From Theropithecus gelada (Eukaryota > Chordata > Mammalia > Primates > Cercopithecidae): a stretch of 64,000 nt of DNA. This document shows, piece after piece, positions 60,055-64,000 of this stretch; positions within the stretch are counted from its first letter, which is position 1, and every line of letters starts with the position of its first letter. The stretch covers positions 7,854,070 to 7,918,069 of the forward strand of contig NC_037673.1 in the NCBI RefSeq assembly GCF_003255815.1, given 5' to 3'. Made by a program: the position numbers and the translations under genes. The notes under the pieces were generated by a model. It saw only the letters and a list, made by a program, of their open reading frames with translations. It did not search any database and had not been told where the DNA came from.

Positions 60055-60130
60055 TTGACCACCTTATTGAGCAGCAGTTACCAATTTCATTTTACAAAGG
60101 AGGATGCTAAGGACCAAAAGGATTGAGGAG
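60055..60130 (-). repeat. MIR-like SINE (antisense)
   Basis: 'aatttcattttacaaaggag' and 'gctaaggaccaaaaggattg' fit the reversed MIR 3' half, strongly diverged. Confidence 0.55.
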
Positions 60131-62101
60131 ATTTCCCTCGCTCTGGTGATTAGATAAAAAAGAGAAAAGAGAATACCATTAAAAATGATTAGAACAATAT
60201 AGTAACAGTATATTTCAAGAGAAGATGATGTAGCACTTTTTGTAATGAATTTTAAAATCCCTAAGAAATGGATTTTATAAGGATATATATATTAAATTAC
60301 ATACACACACCTATACTATACATATGTGCATATACAAAATTGTGTGAAAAACTGCATAACTTCTTAATAGTCATGGAAGGTTATCAATATCATTTGTGAA
60401 TATAGGTTCCTGGTTTGTAAATAAAATACTAGCAGATCTAATTTGAAAGTATAATAAAATAAATGAAAATTATGTTTGTGATGCAGAGATATTTTAAAAT
60501 TGGAAAGTCTATTCATCGAATTCATCAAATAAGAGTTTATCCTCATAGTTTCCTAAAAGAACACTTGATTATATACAATGAAGTTTTAATGAAGAGTTCA
60601 TGGACAGGTATCTTTACTCTTTTATTTCCCCAAACAAAAATGTGTTTAGATTTTTGTGTTTATTCACAACCTCAGTTCTCTAAAGAATAGAAGTTACTCA
60701 CGGATTCTTCCTTTCCAGAATACTCTTTGGTGGCCTTAAACAATTAGGACCTCCAGTGGCTGCGTTCTCCAAATATTAGATTTGCATAGTCATGCTCATA
60801 TTATTTCATGTGGGATATGCCACTTGTGCTTGCATTTTTCATCTAGCCATCAACACCTGCCTATGCCAATTAATATAGAAATGCATCCACATTTGATAAA
60901 CTCAGTGTATAGATGCATCTCTCCAGTTTTGTACTGATTAAATCATTTGCAGAATGTGCCTTTAAATAAATGAACTCCCTAGGAAAATATATGTTGACCC
61001 AGCATGAATGTTGAACATTACTATAAAATAAGGTCGTTGTGGGCCATGCTCGGGAAGGACTAGCATGGGAGTCTAGAGATTTGGTTCTAAAATAAGACCT
61101 TGCAACTCTGTGGTTCTTACTGCTTTTCCCAGATGTTGAAGTGAAAGACTAAAACATGACCTACGAATGGAGATAAAGACATGTAAAGCACTTGGCAAAA
61201 ATAAGACACTCACTAAGTGGTAGATTCAATCAAAATCGTTAGTAGAAATAGTAGTGAAATTTCTCCCGAACAATAATGTAAAGACTGTAAGGGAGTAGAA
61301 ACCCACTAGTAAAATCCCACTAAAATAAGGGGATTTTATTACAAATCCCATTTGATGGCCAAGACCATTAACCTCTAATCTCAGAACAGATGATATTGTA
61401 ACTGAAGAGGAGAAAATATGAAATATGTTAGCTACATCTTCAAATATAATAAGACCTGAAATCACTACTTAGAAATACTTAACTGTGATTCTATTTAGCT
61501 TTTTACTCTCTTTGATAGTGAATTCAGGAAGCCTCTCAGTACATTTTTAATCTCATAAAAAAGTTAAACCAAGAAGAAAAATTATAGTTTCTACAGAAAC
61601 AATTTTCTTTCAAGTAGTCATAGGAATAGAACAATAAAATGTAATTGTGTAAAAATGACTTATGTGTAACTTTAAAGACAGTCTGTGGAAGATATTGTAC
61701 AATAGAATATGATTTTCTATGGGGCATACATATTACTTTGGCCAATTTATTCTGTCCTCTTACTCATACATAAGTTTGAAAAAAATGATGCAGAAACATA
61801 AGTCATTAGCATTAAAACCTAGTAATTTTGAAGACAAAAGGCAAGCCCATCATTCTGCATATAAATATTTAGGGAGGTATCATATAAATACAATATCACA
61901 TTCCAGGTATTTTGAAACTGTTAGTTTCTATTTAACTCCCCTTACCACACTAGCTGTTTCCAAGAATGATTATTATGGCAAACTCCCTGGTTTGTTTTTT
62001 GTTTTTTTTTGTAATAGTAAAGAACCCAACACACTTTATAACCCAGCATCAAGATCTTGGTTTCTAAATAATATTCTCTGCTGAAAGGAACAAGATTCCT
62101 T
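60131..62101. other. Unassigned AT-rich sequence
   Basis: AT-rich, with TA/CA runs at 60283-60335. No gene or named repeat. Frames are short. Confidence 0.5.
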
Positions 62102-62118
62102 AGAAAATTGGCTGATTC

Positions 62119-62402
62119 CCAGCACTTTGGGAGGCCGAGACGGGCGGATCACGAGGTCAGGAGATCGAGACCATCCTGGCTAACACGGTGAAACCCCGTC
62201 TCTACTAAAAAATACAAAAACTAGCCGGGCGAAGTGGCGGGCGCCTGTGGTCCCAGCTACTCGGGAGGCTGAGGCAGGAGAATGGCGTGAACCCGGGAGG
62301 CGGAGCTTGCAGTGAGCTGAGATCCGGCCACCGCACTCCAGCCTGGGCGACAGAGCCAGACTCAGTCTCAAAAAAAAATTATAAAAAAATACAAAAAAAA
62401 AA
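62119..62402 (+). repeat. AluY of Old World monkey type (AluYRa-like), 5' truncated
   Basis: It starts at 'ccagcactttgggaggccga', missing about 35 bases of the 5' end, and ends in a mixed A tail. A perfect 17-bp duplication 'agaaaattggctgattc' flanks it (62102-62118 and 62403-62419). CpGs are largely intact. Variants 'gagacgggcgg', 'aactagccgggcg' and 'gagatccggcca' are those I know from macaque and baboon AluY lineages. Confidence 0.95.
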
Positions 62403-62419
62403 AGAAAATTGGCTGATTC

Positions 62420-63834
62420 TAGAGGTGGACCAGAAAAAGCACAAGATAAACATAGAACATCTTATTGCACCAGAAAGTACAAATTCCTTAAAAAGTCATG
62501 GGTACATATCAATGTAAGCCAGGAGCCATCTTGAAGAACTGCGTTGGGGCCAATCCGTGAAAATCTGAGCATCAAAATAAGTCTTTATTATAATAGACAA
62601 TTGAATAAGATAAAAATCACTAGTCTGTTCTTATGTAAACAAACAAACAGGAAGGGTGAAAGCTCTCTCTTACAATATAATGTAAACTAATAAATACAGA
62701 AAGAATGAAAGAGCTGGAAAATCATTAAGAGATGTTAAAACAAGTAAGTAGGTGAAATATTGAGGAAAAATAAGATATTTTTATTCTTTCAAAGTAGCAA
62801 CCCATAAATTATCCACAAAGGGAAGATTGTGATCCTACAGCGAAGGAACTTGGCTGCCCACACTCTAAGTTATTAAAATTAACTTCAGCAATTTTAGGAC
62901 AGTTTAATGTTATTTGCCTCCTTAAATGATACGTACTAAAAAGTTAGCAGTTTCAGAATATATCAAATTAGATGTATCAAATATATGTAAAAATAATTAC
63001 AATAAATATCTATTTCTCCCAGTTGCTACTGTGTTGACAACTGTGTTGTGTGGTCCCAACTATGTTGGACATGGTAGCCTAAAAGATATATAAGTCTTCA
63101 CATTGTTATTGGTTGCTTCTCAGAGATTATATGTTTTTTTCAGACTTGGTGTCAAAAAATCTTTATGCAGAGAAGCAGTTGTAAGGTACTAAGACTAGTT
63201 TCCTTGAGCAGTTAGTTGTGGTGGCAAAGGAGGCGGTTGTAGCAGGGGTGCTTTGTAATCAAATATTCCAACTGCAGCTCTCATGCTGGGCATCAACAGC
63301 AGCCCATCTCGCTGTAGCAGCAGGATGACCGCAGTTGTGTTGCTTCATGCTGGTACAAAGTTGTTTGCTTGAAGCAGAGTATTTTAAGGTTTCCTATGGG
63401 GCCAAGTAATTTTGCAGGGGAGACACATGGAGGGGAAGAAGCATTAACAGGGAGGGTAGGTGGTGGGGTAACAGGGGAGTGGGATAGTTTAGTGGTTTCT
63501 GGGCCCAGCTCAACCAGACTTCCTACATGTTAGTTTCTAGGCAGAGGGAGCAGGGCTTCCTGCTCCCTGAAGAGGGAAGGCAGTTCAGTTCTCTGGGAGG
63601 GAAGTGTTCCATAACCATGCGTGTTGCTTCCTGAAACAAGTTATTCCAGTTTCAGGTGGTCAACCCTATCCCATGAGATGCACTGGAGTCTCCCTGGAAT
63701 TTCCAGAGGCACAGAGTGTTAACTCTGGAGCAGACCTCGGTGAAGGAAAAAGCAACCTCTCAGTTCACACATCAAGCTCCTCCTTAGCGTCCTCGGAGTC
63801 ACCAGGAGTACAAGTGCCACAGCACAGCGAGAAC
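62420..63834. other. Unassigned sequence
   Basis: No element recognised. 63200-63800 is GC-richer with a short frame at 63604-63843 without domain signal. It may be part of an unrecognised LTR. Confidence 0.5.
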
Positions 63835-63885
63835 GTATTTTAAGACTCCAGGACCAGGACTCTTTGTCTTGGAGTCTTAAAATAC
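63835..63885. repeat. 20-bp-stem hairpin
   Basis: 'gtattttaagactcca' (63835-63850) pairs perfectly with 'tggagtcttaaaatac' (63870-63885). The stem extends four pairs inward (one G-T), leaving an 11-base loop. It is immediately followed by a second 9-bp palindrome, 'caatcttcctggaagattg' (63906-63924). Confidence 0.88.
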
Positions 63886-64000
63886 ATTCCTACAATCTTA
63901 GAATACAATCTTCCTGGAAGATTGCTTACCTGGCACTGGTATCTTTGAAGGTGAAAAACTTTCGGGCATTTCACTGCTGGCATCAAAATATTTCAAGTGC

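Overview
This window is nuclear DNA of a catarrhine primate and very probably an Old World monkey (Cercopithecidae). The base composition, Alu elements, MaLR LTRs and L1PA elements are primate. The youngest Alu (62119-62402) carries variants that I associate with the monkey AluYRa group rather than human AluY: 'gagatccggcca' instead of 'gagatcgcgcca', 'aactagccgggcg' instead of 'aattagccgggcg', and 'gagacgggcgg'. It also has a perfect 17-bp target-site duplication. One base is ambiguous (n at 20762), as expected in a draft assembly.

I find no protein-coding gene, tRNA or rRNA that I can support. The open frames are short (the longest has 192 codons), have no recognisable domains, and mostly lie in or across repeats. 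The window therefore reads as a gene desert or intronic sequence, and its content is a layered record of transposition.

Layout. 1-9 kb: AT-rich sequence, a three-copy 86-bp tandem repeat, an old Alu, MIRs, an antisense LTR-like element, a (TG)n tract, a strong 55-bp-arm palindrome, an antisense MST LTR and an old L1M fragment. 9.7-14 kb: L1 3' ends with Alu insertions. 16.4-20.6 kb: a cluster of MaLR LTRs, including an MLT1 LTR with an MST LTR and an antisense MLT1A LTR nested inside it, and an L1M tail split by another MST LTR. 22-26 kb: two MLT1-type LTRs, each split by an Alu. 28.5-29.3 kb: a CpG-rich LTR with a TATA box and a poly(A) signal. 30.7-31.0 kb: a diverged 150-bp tandem duplication. 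31.5-35 kb: an L1MA tail and a full-length non-coding THE1 element with both LTRs. 35.6-39.7 kb: an L1PA element starting at its 5' end, with a broken ORF1 and about 2.4 kb deleted from ORF2.

40-64 kb: an MLT1 LTR split by an ERV1-type solo LTR with tandem repeats; a very short retrocopy that looks like only the R region of an ERV9/LTR12-like transcript, with an A-rich tail and target-site duplication (42804-42907); a pair of inverted 125-bp arms about 0.5 kb apart (43.0-43.8 kb); an internally deleted antisense Tigger1 DNA transposon with a solo LTR inside; a 5'-inverted (twin-primed) L1; two old L1M tails; long stretches of unassigned sequence; the young Alu; and a 20-bp-stem hairpin near the right edge.

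The elements do not form a pathway. Their relations are historical: nesting order and target-site duplications give relative ages, and shared L1, Alu and LTR sequence could support ectopic recombination. Family names come from memory of consensus sequences and were not checked by search.
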